Shown in pieces: positions 1 through 5,818 of a DNA stretch of 7,970 nucleotides (positions within the stretch are counted from its first letter, which is position 1; every line of letters starts with the position of its first letter). Origin of the DNA: an uncultured Oscillospiraceae bacterium (GTDB lineage: Bacteria > Bacillota > Clostridia > Oscillospirales > Oscillospiraceae); NCBI GenBank assembly GCA_934565425.1, contig CAKTHW010000073.1, forward strand, positions 1 to 7,970, written 5' to 3'. Below the pieces are notes generated by a model, which had not been told where the DNA came from, did no database searches, and saw only the letters and a program-made list of their open reading frames with translations. A program made the position numbers and the translations under genes.

Positions 1-5
1 AAGCC

Positions 6-302
6 ATGGAGATCTTAAAAGAGTGGTTCGTCTGGGGTGAGAGCGACCTGTTCTTCCCTGGCGTCATCCTCCTGCTGATCTTCGTCCTCCTGCCTTGGCG
101 GGAGGGGGAGAAGAAGCGGAACGCCATCCTGATTATCTGCTCCGTGGTGGTCTATTGGGTCTGTGAGACCATCGTCTCCTACTACCCACCCGGCGGCGCC
201 CTCCAGTACCTCCTCCTCTTTGTCGGCGGCATCGCCCTGGCCATCACCTACGGTCGGGTCATCCGCTGCGTCTGGGAGTGGAAACCGGGGTTCCGGAGAT
301 AA
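6..302 (+). CDS. Small three-helix membrane protein, unknown family
   Basis: The reading frame encodes 98 residues and I do not recognise a family. Three hydrophobic stretches are visible, at about residues 15-30, 39-58 and 66-83. They are joined by a short basic loop (WREGEKKRN) and a loop containing YYPPGG, and the C-terminus is basic (KPGFRR). This pattern fits a small integral membrane protein with three helices and no catalytic motif. The ATG lies only five bases from the window edge, so its ribosome binding site cannot be seen and the true start could lie further upstream. A strong hairpin terminator follows the stop within ten bases, so this is the last gene of its transcript. The next genes converge on it from the minus strand and are probably unrelated to it. 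The frame is probably real because of its coherent membrane pattern and its terminator. Its function is unknown. Confidence 0.65.
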   Translation: MEILKEWFVWGESDLFFPGVILLLIFVLLPWREGEKKRNAILIICSVVVYWVCETIVSYYPPGGALQYLLLFVGGIALAITYGRVIRCVWEWKPGFRR

Positions 303-310
303 CGCAAATA

Positions 311-343
311 AAAACAGCAGGACATATTGTCCTGCTGTTTTTT
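311..343. terminator. Intrinsic terminator, probably bidirectional
   Basis: Bases 311-324 pair perfectly with 328-341 (14 bp) around the 3-base loop 325-327. The helix ends in a run of six T at 338-343 on the plus strand. On the minus strand the arm is followed by TTTTATTTG. The element lies between the stop of the small membrane protein (302) and the stop of the converging DUF1292 gene (357), so it can end transcription from both sides. Confidence 0.9.
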
Positions 344-356
344 CATCGAAAAGGGG

Positions 357-656
357 TCATTCCCCCTCCAGATAAGTCTGAAAATCAAAGGAAGACATAT
401 TTTTCAGGTGGAAGATGTCATACACCGCCTGGGCGATGCCATCGTCCTCTACCGGCACATACCCTTCCGGCTTCTGGGCGTCCTCGCCCTCCAGGCGGAG
501 GATGATGTCCCCATCCTCGGGGAACTCCTGGGGGCAGAACACGCCATAGGCCACGCCCTCAAACTCCACGATGTCCAGCAGCTCGTACCGCCGCTCTTTG
601 CCGTCGGGGCCGGTCATCTCCAGTACCACATAGTTGTCGTCGGTGTCAAATAACAT
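357..656 (-). CDS. DUF1292 family protein (YrzB-like)
   Basis: This acidic protein of 99 residues has the usual look of the DUF1292 family: a strand-rich N-terminus in which a polar Asp/Gly-rich turn (TGPDGKERRYELLD) leads into IVEFEGVAYGVFCP, followed by an acidic tail. The family's biochemical role is not established. In many Firmicutes its gene sits directly after ruvX, as it does here, so it is the second gene of a two-gene operon. There are two candidate starts. The ATG at 662 overlaps the ruvX stop in an ATGA arrangement, but only two bases separate it from the GGAGG at 669-665. The ATG at 656 stands eight bases after the same GGAGG, which is the better spacing, so I chose 656. Translational coupling to ruvX is likely either way. 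A bidirectional terminator lies just beyond the stop. Confidence 0.85.
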   Translation of the reverse strand: MLFDTDDNYVVLEMTGPDGKERRYELLDIVEFEGVAYGVFCPQEFPEDGDIILRLEGEDAQKPEGYVPVEDDGIAQAVYDIFHLKNMSSFDFQTYLEGE

Positions 657-658
657 CC

Positions 659-1087
659 TCATTCCCTCCCTTTCTGATTCCGGCGGAAGCCCAGGTAGCC
701 TTCCAAGATCAACGTGGCCGCAACCGCGTCCACCTTCTGCTTGCGCTTCTTGCCCCGCCGTCCGTTCTCGGACAGGATGCGGTGGGCGTCCACGGTGGTC
801 AGACGCTCGTCCCACAGGTGGACGGGCAGCCCGGTCTCCTCGGTCAGCCGCTGAGCCAGCGCTTCGCTCTTGAGCACCCGCTCGCCCTTGGTGTCGTTCA
901 TATTCTTCGGATACCCCAGCACCAGCTCCGTCACCTGCCACTCGGCGATGATCGCCCGCAGCTGCTCCACCACCACATCCTGTTTCCGGCTGTCAATGGT
1001 GGTCGTCCAGCCCGCCAGCATCCCGGTGGGGTCGGAGATGGCGACGCCGGTGTGGGCGTCTCCGTAGTCGATGGCCATAATGCGCAT
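659..1087 (-). CDS. ruvX: RuvX/YqgF RNase H-fold nuclease
   Basis: The product has 142 residues, normal for the RuvX (YqgF) family. The family has an RNase H fold. It is annotated as a putative Holliday junction resolvase and is linked in E. coli to maturation of the 16S rRNA 5' end. The conserved blocks are in order: AIDYGDAHTGVAISD near residues 5-19, with the first catalytic Asp at 7; LVLGYPKNMNDTKG at 56-68; WDERLTT at 92-98; and KVDAVAATLILEGYL at 118-132, with Asp120. The second position of the usual Arg-Ile-Gly part of block 1 reads His-Thr-Gly here, a mild variation. The ATG at 1087 follows GAGGG (1097-1093) at five bases. The gene is first in its operon, has its own promoter, and runs into the DUF1292 gene with a four-base overlap or a two-base gap, depending on the latter's start. 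The ireB gene that often precedes ruvX in other Firmicutes is not present upstream. Confidence 0.95.
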   Translation of the reverse strand: MRIMAIDYGDAHTGVAISDPTGMLAGWTTTIDSRKQDVVVEQLRAIIAEWQVTELVLGYPKNMNDTKGERVLKSEALAQRLTEETGLPVHLWDERLTTVDAHRILSENGRRGKKRKQKVDAVAATLILEGYLGFRRNQKGRE

Positions 1088-1124
1088 AACGTCCCTCGTT
1101 TCTCTGCAAATGAAGTGATAGTAT

Positions 1125-1154
1125 ATTGTACCATCCTCTACCGCCTCCTGTCCA
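1125..1154 (-). promoter_or_regulatory. Promoter of the ruvX operon
   Basis: On the minus strand, TGGACA (1154-1149) matches the -35 consensus at five of six positions. It is followed after 18 bases by TACAAT (1130-1125), a good -10. The expected start, near 1118, leaves a 5' leader of about 30 bases before the ruvX ATG. A TATACT overlapping the -10 is an alternative, but it lacks a matching -35. Confidence 0.6.
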
Positions 1155-1172
1155 GCACTCCCACATTCTCCC

Positions 1173-1201
1173 TTTCTTTTTTCCAGGGAGTGTGGCATAA
1201 T
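1173..1201 (+). promoter_or_regulatory. Weak promoter candidate for the repeat-protein gene
   Basis: CATAAT (1196-1201) is preceded directly by TGG, giving an extended -10 of the TGn type. The -35 region is poor (TTTCTT at 1173-1178, 17 bases upstream). An imperfect inverted repeat (1153-1162 with 1186-1195, centred on CACTCCC and GGGAGTG) flanks this region and could be an operator. The site lies 32 bases before the ATG at 1233, which carries GGAGGG at 1220-1225. Confidence 0.4.
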
Positions 1202-1232
1202 AAGTGGAGCACTACCCCTGGAGGGAAACACC

Positions 1233-2801
1233 ATGAGACAACTGTGGTCACGGATGACCTGGGGCTTGACCCTGGCCTGCGCCCTGGCGCTGTGTACCGG
1301 CTCCGCCCAGGCCATCAATACAAATCCATATGAGCAATACCCCGTCCGCACCACCATCGGCATCGTTGCTCTGATCCTGGCCATCGCCCTGGCGCTGTTC
1401 GCCATCCTGCGCAGCTGGATCAAAGCGGGCATCCGCCGCCGGAGCTACGGGGAGGATATGCGCTACGGCACCCCCATGCCCTCTCACAAGATGGCTAAGA
1501 AGGGACGCAAGCGCTATGGCAAAAACCTGCGCCTGCCCATCCACTTCACCAATTATCGGGGACGGAAGAAGAATCCTGCGTCCGTCGGCATCCCTGTTCC
1601 GGCGGAGCTGCACCGGCACCGGAAGATCACCGGTCGGAAATCCCGCTACGGCAGCAAGCTGGTGGCGGTCTCCACCCAGCGCTACACCGGCGGCGCCTCC
1701 CGCGCCACCTCCGCCCGCTTCGTCCACACCGACCCCCTCAGCCACAAGGGCACCCGACGCAGCCAACGCCGCTTCGGCGTCCCCAGCCTGCCGGTGAAGC
1801 AGGCGGCCTACAAGGGCGGCGGTTCCGTGGCGAAACCCGCCCGGTTCGAATCCACCCTGCCCCTGTCCCACCGGGGCAGAGCCAAGGCGTCCAAATACTA
1901 CGGCGGCAAACTCCACGCCAAGCCGGTCACCAGTTACAAAGGCGGCGGTTCCGTGGCCAAACCCGCCCGGTTCGAGTCCACCATGCCCCTGTCCCACCGT
2001 GGCAGAGCGAAAGCGTCCAAATACTACGGCGGCAAGCTCCACGCCAAACCAGTCACCAGCTACAAAGGCGGCGGTTCGGTGGCGAAACCCGCCCGGTTCG
2101 AGTCCACGATGCCCCTGTCCCACCGCGGCAGAGCGAAGGCATCCAAATACTACGGCGGCAAACTCCACGCCAAGCCGGTCACCAGCTACAAAGGCGGCGG
2201 TTCTGTAGCCAAACCCGCCCGGTTCGAGTCCACCATGCCCCTGTCCCATCGCGGCAGAGCCAAGGTGTCCAAGTACTACGGCGGCAAGATGTTCGCCAAA
2301 CCGGTCAAGGCCTACAAGGGCGGCGAATCGGTGGCCAAGCCTGCCAAGTTCGGCCTGGCAGCTCCCAAAGTCCACCACGGCAACAAGGCGGAAAAACGTC
2401 TCTACGGCGGTCGCCTGGCCATCGAGGACTACAACGGCTACAAGGGCAAGCGCCGCACTGTCCCCGGCGAGGATCCGGTCATCCGCATCCGCGTGGAGCG
2501 GGGGAGAGCCAACATCAAGCGCTACGGCGGCAAGATCCAGTTCACCTCCCAGGCCAACTACGAGGGGAAACAGCCCATTGTCCGCATCCCGGACAGCTAC
2601 GCCAAGCGGGGCAAGGTCACCCCAGGCAAACCGCCGGTGGTGCCCCTGCCCGACCTGAGCTACAAGGGCGGCAACCGGGTGCGCACCGAAGGGGAGCCGG
2701 AAATCCAACAGCGGGAGCCCCACCGCAAGATGGTGGGCAAGCCGGAGCAATACGGCATCAAAAAGTTCCCCGGCAACCCGCCCAGCTACAAAGGCAAATA
2801 A
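1233..2801 (+). CDS. Secreted or membrane-anchored basic repeat protein, unknown family
   Basis: This 522-residue protein belongs to no family I recognise. Residues 1-27 form a signal peptide (basic start, hydrophobic core, cleavage after SAQA). Residues 40-61 are a transmembrane helix followed by a strongly basic stretch (RSWIKAGIRRR). By the positive-inside rule this would place the long tail in the cytoplasm. From about residue 70 onward the protein is a chain of degenerate units of roughly 42 residues. Each opens with YKGG or a variant, has a central LSHRG-like element and a KYYGGKL-like element; starts are visible at Tyr108, 151, 193, 235, 277, 319, 361, 403, 443, 477 and a partial unit at 519. 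Units 193-360 are almost identical. A typical unit carries nine Lys/Arg and one acidic residue, so the tail is extremely basic. The start is well supported by GGAGGG seven bases upstream. The gene stands alone between a divergent ruvX and its own terminator. Binding to nucleic acid, ribosome or anionic polymer is a guess from charge alone. Confidence 0.9.
   Translation: MRQLWSRMTWGLTLACALALCTGSAQAINTNPYEQYPVRTTIGIVALILAIALALFAILRSWIKAGIRRRSYGEDMRYGTPMPSHKMAKKGRKRYGKNLRLPIHFTNYRGRKKNPASVGIPVPAELHRHRKITGRKSRYGSKLVAVSTQRYTGGASRATSARFVHTDPLSHKGTRRSQRRFGVPSLPVKQAAYKGGGSVAKPARFESTLPLSHRGRAKASKYYGGKLHAKPVTSYKGGGSVAKPARFESTMPLSHRGRAKASKYYGGKLHAKPVTSYKGGGSVAKPARFESTMPLSHRGRAKASKYYGGKLHAKPVTSYKGGGSVAKPARFESTMPLSHRGRAKVSKYYGGKMFAKPVKAYKGGESVAKPAKFGLAAPKVHHGNKAEKRLYGGRLAIEDYNGYKGKRRTVPGEDPVIRIRVERGRANIKRYGGKIQFTSQANYEGKQPIVRIPDSYAKRGKVTPGKPPVVPLPDLSYKGGNRVRTEGEPEIQQREPHRKMVGKPEQYGIKKFPGNPPSYKGK
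1809..2312 (+). repeat. Four tandem 126-bp repeats inside the basic repeat protein
   Basis: Copies begin at 1809, 1935, 2061 and 2187, each exactly 126 bp and in frame (42 codons). Copies 2 and 3 encode identical residues yet differ at nine bases, all in third codon positions. Copy 1 differs from them by one residue (Leu for Met). Copy 4 diverges only near its end. Diverged units of the same kind flank the block on both sides, including units starting at 1554, 1683, 2313 and 2439. There are no spacers, so this is a protein repeat and not a CRISPR array. Confidence 0.97.
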
Positions 2802-2814
2802 CCGCAATCCCCAG

Positions 2815-2850
2815 CACAGAGCGGAGCTTCGCCCTCCGCTCTGTGTTTTT
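2815..2850 (+). terminator. Intrinsic terminator after the repeat-protein gene
   Basis: Bases 2815-2826 pair perfectly with 2834-2845 (12 bp, GC-rich) around a seven-base loop, followed by TTTTT at 2846-2850. It lies 13 bases after the stop codon and separates this gene from the ykvI-like gene. Confidence 0.93.
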
Positions 2851-2865
2851 GCGTGATTCCGTGTC

Positions 2866-2894
2866 TTTTCAAGGGGAGGGGAATATGATATAGT
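2866..2894 (+). promoter_or_regulatory. Promoter candidate for the ykvI-like gene
   Basis: TTTTCA (2866-2871, four of six consensus bases) is followed after 17 bases by TATAGT (2889-2894, five of six). The expected start near 2901 leaves a short leader of about 22 bases before the GTG at 2924. It lies directly downstream of the preceding terminator, as expected for an independent unit. Confidence 0.5.
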
Positions 2895-2923
2895 GTGACA
2901 GATTGAAAAAGGGGAGTGGTTTT

Positions 2924-4012
2924 GTGAAACAACTGAGCGTACCCAAGCTGGCCTTTCTCTTCGCCGGCTGCTTTTTGGGGGCGGGCTTTGTGTCCGGCCA
3001 GGAGCTGTGGCAGTTCTTTGGCTGCTTCGGCGGCTGGGGCTTTGCCGGACTGGCGGTGTCCGCCGTCCTGTTCGCCCTCTGCGGCATCCTGCTCATCCGG
3101 TTAGCGCAGATGTCCGGCGTCCAGGAGCTGGATGAGACCGTCATCCGCTGGAACCTCCCGTGGCTGCGCCACACCATGGCTTTTTTGCAGTGCCTGTTCC
3201 TATTTAGTGTAGTGGCTATCATGGTGGCCGGCGGAGGAGCCCTCCTCCACCAGCTCTTTCCCACCATCCCCGCCTGGTGCGCCAGCTTGGCCTTTGGCGT
3301 CCTGGTGATTTTACTGGCGCTGCGGGGACTGGATGGCGTTGCCGCCGCCTTCTCTGTCTGCGTGCCCGTCATCGTCCTGGCTACCGTGGCCTTCGCCATC
3401 GCGGCACTGGCACACTTCGGGGTCGACCAGTTCACCCTCTCCCACACTGGCAGCGACAACCCCATGCTGCCCTGCTGGTGGGTGGCAGCGGTGACCTATG
3501 TGGCCTACAACATCTTCGGCTCCATCGGCATCCTCACTCCCTTCGGCGATCTGGTGCCCAGCCGGAAGCGGGTCTATCAGGGGATCTTGCTGGGGACGTT
3601 TTTGCTGGTGCTCATCGCCGTCAGCGTCCTGGCCTCCCTGTCCTTCTACTTACCGTCGGTGGAGGCGGAAATGCCCATGCTGGAGCTGGTGTGCCAGATG
3701 AACCGCAGCCTGGGTTACGCCTACGGCCTGCTCCTCCTGTTCGGTATCTACGGGGCAGCTCTGTCCTGCGGCGTGGCGCTGGAGACTTATCTCAGCCTGC
3801 GTTACTCACCCGTCCGCCAGCACAAGACCGCATTTTTAGTGGCCATGGTGGCCGTGGCCTTTGCCGCCAGTTTGGTGGGCTTCGGCGACCTCATCAGCAC
3901 CATCTATCCCGTCTTCGGCTACCTGGGGGCTCTGTCCCTGGTGCTGGTCTTCTGCAACTGGATGCACTATCGAAAAAAGGCAAAAAGCCTTGACGGGACG
4001 GGGAAAACGTGA
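2924..4012 (+). CDS. YkvI-family multi-pass membrane protein
   Basis: The product has 362 residues and about ten to eleven hydrophobic helices. Its first helix carries GAGFVSGQE (residues 19-27), the hallmark Gly-x-Gly...Ser-Gly-Gln-Glu of YkvI-like proteins. These resemble the APC/LeuT-type transporter superfamily, in which the broken first helix forms the substrate site. The substrate is unknown. Other helices are visible at about 37-60, 83-107, 136-157, 187-206, 218-243, 304-325 and 328-350, and the C-terminus is basic and cytoplasmic in character. I chose the GTG at 2924 because GGGGAG (2911-2916) stands seven bases before it. The in-frame TTG at 2903 has no ribosome binding site and would add seven polar residues. 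The gene has its own promoter. No clean terminator follows: the promoter of the ribosomal-protein operon lies within its last codons. Confidence 0.88.
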   Translation: MKQLSVPKLAFLFAGCFLGAGFVSGQELWQFFGCFGGWGFAGLAVSAVLFALCGILLIRLAQMSGVQELDETVIRWNLPWLRHTMAFLQCLFLFSVVAIMVAGGGALLHQLFPTIPAWCASLAFGVLVILLALRGLDGVAAAFSVCVPVIVLATVAFAIAALAHFGVDQFTLSHTGSDNPMLPCWWVAAVTYVAYNIFGSIGILTPFGDLVPSRKRVYQGILLGTFLLVLIAVSVLASLSFYLPSVEAEMPMLELVCQMNRSLGYAYGLLLLFGIYGAALSCGVALETYLSLRYSPVRQHKTAFLVAMVAVAFAASLVGFGDLISTIYPVFGYLGALSLVLVFCNWMHYRKKAKSLDGTGKT

Positions 4013-4018
4013 TACACT
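3990..4018 (+). promoter_or_regulatory. Promoter of the rpmG-secE-nusG-rplK-rplA operon
   Basis: TTGACG (3990-3995, five of six) is followed after exactly 17 bases by TACACT (4013-4018, four of six). The -35 and spacer lie inside the final codons of the ykvI-like gene. The expected start is near 4025, giving a leader of about 270 bases before rpmG. I see no other promoter between here and rpmG. Confidence 0.65.
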
Positions 4019-4024
4019 AATTCT

Positions 4025-4296
4025 ACCTGTGAGAAGGCGGATCACCGACAGGGACACTGGTTCAGTGTACCGGGCCCGCCTTTGTTGTGCCCTGACTCCG
4101 GTCGCGGCGCTGGATCAGGGAGGCAGAACCCATTCTGCCGAGCGGCTCAACGAAATAGAGGACTCGTCCCGGCCATCGGTTGGGGTGGGTCGGCTTTGTG
4201 CTGGACGTTCGACAGAAACCTGCTTCAGGTCACCTGCCGGAAGTCCGGCTTTTTTGGCGTGAAGCGGAACATGATAAGCTAAGGAGGTGCCGAAGA
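4025..4296 (+). promoter_or_regulatory. Structured 5' leader of rpmG, possible attenuator
   Basis: This gene-free stretch is rich in inverted repeats. Hairpin 1 pairs 4034-4040 with 4076-4082 and contains an inner stem 4054-4059/4063-4068. Hairpin 2 pairs 4090-4095 with 4115-4120. Hairpin 3 pairs 4122-4128 with 4133-4139, perfectly, around a four-base loop. The leader closes with the terminator-like hairpin at 4236-4255, listed separately. I compared it by eye with T-box, SRP RNA, 6S RNA, RNase P RNA, tmRNA and common riboswitch cores and matched none. An alternative reading is a separate small RNA of about 230 bases ending at 4255, with rpmG expressed by readthrough. Confidence 0.5.
4236..4255 (+). 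terminator. Terminator-like hairpin in the rpmG leader
   Basis: GCCGG (4236-4240) pairs with CCGGC (4245-4249) around AAGT; the helix can zip to six pairs with a two-base loop. Six T follow at 4250-4255. It lies about 40 bases before the rpmG start and downstream of the only promoter seen, so it would have to be read through. That suggests attenuation. The stem is short, so efficiency may be partial. Confidence 0.55.
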
Positions 4297-4467
4297 ATGG
4301 CTAAGGCAAAAGCAGGTGCTCGCATTAAGATCACCCTGAGATGCAACGAGTGCAAGCAGAGAAACTACAACACCATGAAGAACAAGAAGAATTCTCCTGA
4401 TCGTCTGAAGATGAGCAAGTATTGCCCGTTCTGCAGAAAGCATACGGAACACACCGAAACCAAGTGA
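4297..4467 (+). CDS. rpmG: 50S ribosomal protein L33
   Basis: This 56-residue basic protein of the large ribosomal subunit is in the zinc-binding form. It has two Cys pairs, CNEC (16-19) and CPFC (43-46), which together make a zinc ribbon. The block [21 protein letters not shown] is typical of L33. The ATG at 4297 is preceded by AAGGAGGTG (4281-4289) at good spacing. Longer in-frame starts upstream would run through the leader hairpins and lack a ribosome binding site. It is the first gene of the operon that continues with secE. The tRNA-Trp gene that sits between rpmG and secE in some Firmicutes is absent here. Because the protein has all four Cys, this version is expected to depend on zinc. 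Confidence 0.96.
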   Translation: MAKAKAGARIKITLRCNECKQRNYNTMKNKKNSPDRLKMSKYCPFCRKHTEHTETK

Positions 4468-4504
4468 TCCCAGTGTACGACAAGTTTGAGAAGGGTGTGT
4501 TTGA

Positions 4505-4768
4505 ATGACGAAAAAAGCAAAAGGATCCGAAGAAAAGGATCTGGAAAAGAAGCCCAACGCTCTGGTTCGTACCTGGAGACGGTTCTCCAACTGGTGCCAC
4601 GAAATGAAAGTGGAACTGAAGAAGGTCGTCTGGCCCAAACGCAAGGAACTGGTTCGTGCCTGCCTGGTGGTTGCGGCGTGTATCCTGGTCATCGGGGTCT
4701 TTATCTGGATCGTGGACGGCGTAGCCGCCGCAGTGATTCGGGCATTGATCAACCTGTTCAAGGGTTAA
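4505..4768 (+). CDS. secE: Preprotein translocase subunit SecE
   Basis: SecE is the small essential subunit that clamps SecY in the SecYEG protein-export channel. The protein has 87 residues: a charged N-terminus rich in Lys/Glu (1-20), the conserved amphipathic element with its signature KVELKKVVWPKRKEL (about 35-49), and one transmembrane helix at about 52-76. This is the short single-helix form found in most Gram-positive bacteria. The ATG at 4505 has a modest site (GAGAAGGG, around 4488-4494). It follows rpmG after 37 bases and precedes nusG by nine, the usual linkage. The helix is followed by a short tail ending NLFKG. Confidence 0.96.
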   Translation: MTKKAKGSEEKDLEKKPNALVRTWRRFSNWCHEMKVELKKVVWPKRKELVRACLVVAACILVIGVFIWIVDGVAAAVIRALINLFKG

Positions 4769-4777
4769 GGTGACGCT

Positions 4778-5305
4778 ATGTCTGAGATCGCAAGATGGTA
4801 TGTGCTCCATACCTATTCCGGCTATGAGAACACGGTGGCAAGCGCCATTACCAAGCATGTGGACAACCGGAACCTCCACCACCTGATCAATGAGGTGAAG
4901 ATCCCCATGGAAAAGGTGACGGAGATGACGGACAAAGGCCCGAAAGAATATGAGCGAAAGACCTTCCCCGGCTATGTCCTGGTCAAGATGATCCTGACCG
5001 ATGAGACATGGCATATCCTGCGCAACATCCGCGGCGTGACCGGCTTTGTCGGTTCCGGCAACGATGCCATCCCCCTCAGCGATGAGGAGATCGCGGCATT
5101 GGGCGTGGAACGGAATGAAGTGGTCACCGGATACCAGCCGGGCGACCGCATCAAGATCATTGACGGTCCCTTCAGTGACTACTACGGCATCGTGGAGGAA
5201 GTGGACGCGGCAAAGGAACGCATCCGGGTCGTGGCATCCATGTTCAACCGGGAGACTCCGGTGGAGCTGGGGCTGGATCAGGTAGAATACGCAGAGGAGG
5301 AGTGA
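4778..5305 (+). CDS. nusG: Transcription termination/antitermination factor NusG
   Basis: NusG binds RNA polymerase and modulates pausing; in some species it couples transcription to translation or Rho. The 175 residues are of normal length. The NGN domain occupies about 1-105, with WYVLHTYSGYE at the start and the conserved KTFPGYVLVKM at 61-71. The KOW domain covers about 118-172, opening with GYQPGDRIKIIDGPFSDYYG and ending in VELGLDQVE. A weak site (AAGG, 4767-4770) precedes the ATG at 4778, only nine bases after the secE stop, so translational coupling is likely. The gene runs on to rplK across a 60-base gap with no clear promoter or terminator, implying one transcript. Confidence 0.97.
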   Translation: MSEIARWYVLHTYSGYENTVASAITKHVDNRNLHHLINEVKIPMEKVTEMTDKGPKEYERKTFPGYVLVKMILTDETWHILRNIRGVTGFVGSGNDAIPLSDEEIAALGVERNEVVTGYQPGDRIKIIDGPFSDYYGIVEEVDAAKERIRVVASMFNRETPVELGLDQVEYAEEE

Positions 5306-5365
5306 ACGTCCTCCCGCTCCAAAACATGAATTTTACGTTTGAATCATAATAAGGAGGTGCTCTTC

Positions 5366-5803
5366 GTGGCACAGAAACCCAAAAAGAAAGTTACCGGCTT
5401 TGTCAAGCTGCAGATCCCCGCAGGTAAGGCAACTCCCGCCCCCCCTGTCGGCCCCGCTCTGGGTCAGCACGGCATCAATATCGCCGGTTTTACCAAGGAA
5501 TTTAATGAACGCACCAAGAAGGACATCGGTCTGATTATCCCCGTCGAGATCACCGTCTATGCCGACCGTTCCTTCACCTTCGTGTGCAAGACTCCCCCCG
5601 CAGCCGTTCTGATCAAGAAGGCTTGCAACATCGAATCCGGCTCTGGTGAACCCAACAAGACCAAGGTCGCCACCATCAGCAAGGCAGACGTCCAGAAGAT
5701 CGCAGAGCTGAAGAAGCCTGACCTGAATGCCGCTACCCTGGAAGCTGCTATGTCCATGATCGCTGGCACCGCTCGCTCCATGGGCGTCATCGTCGGTGAA
5801 TAA
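5366..5803 (+). CDS. rplK: 50S ribosomal protein L11
   Basis: L11 binds the GTPase-associated centre of 23S rRNA together with L10 and L7/L12. The protein has 145 residues and all the usual landmarks: [26 protein letters not shown] (15-40), the FTKEFNERT segment, and the C-terminal RNA-binding domain (about 72-143) with [12 protein letters not shown] and the final GTARSMGV. The start is the GTG at 5366, placed eight bases after the GGAGG within AAGGAGGTG (5351-5359). A TTG at 5339 opens the frame earlier but would overrun this ribosome binding site. The gene is probably co-transcribed with nusG upstream and rplA downstream. Confidence 0.97.
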   Translation: MAQKPKKKVTGFVKLQIPAGKATPAPPVGPALGQHGINIAGFTKEFNERTKKDIGLIIPVEITVYADRSFTFVCKTPPAAVLIKKACNIESGSGEPNKTKVATISKADVQKIAELKKPDLNAATLEAAMSMIAGTARSMGVIVGE

Positions 5804-5818
5804 GGAGGTAGTTGACAA

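Noticed and set aside
1809..2312. CRISPR-like regular repeats
   Set aside because: The 126-bp units are directly adjacent without spacers, translate in frame and vary at synonymous sites.
1248..2807. A 519-codon open frame antisense to the repeat-protein gene
   Set aside because: Its codons share the same triplet boundaries as the plus-strand gene, and the differences between repeat copies are at plus-strand third positions, which are its first positions. Selection therefore acts on the plus frame. It also has no signal peptide or other coherent features.
2903..2923. TTG at 2903 as the start of the ykvI-like gene
   Set aside because: It has no ribosome binding site, and using it would bury the good GGGGAG site that serves the GTG at 2924.
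4025..4255. Known RNA classes (T-box, SRP RNA, 6S, RNase P RNA, tmRNA, cobalamin and other riboswitches)
   Set aside because: None of their conserved core motifs could be found by eye; for example, no T-box antiterminator motif and no SRP GGAAGCAG-type loop.
4082..4282. Possible 66-codon leader peptide upstream of rpmG
   Set aside because: It would start at TTG without a ribosome binding site, crosses several stable hairpins including the terminator, and its composition is not protein-like.
4468..4504. tRNA-Trp between rpmG and secE
   Set aside because: The gap is only 37 bases, too short for a tRNA.
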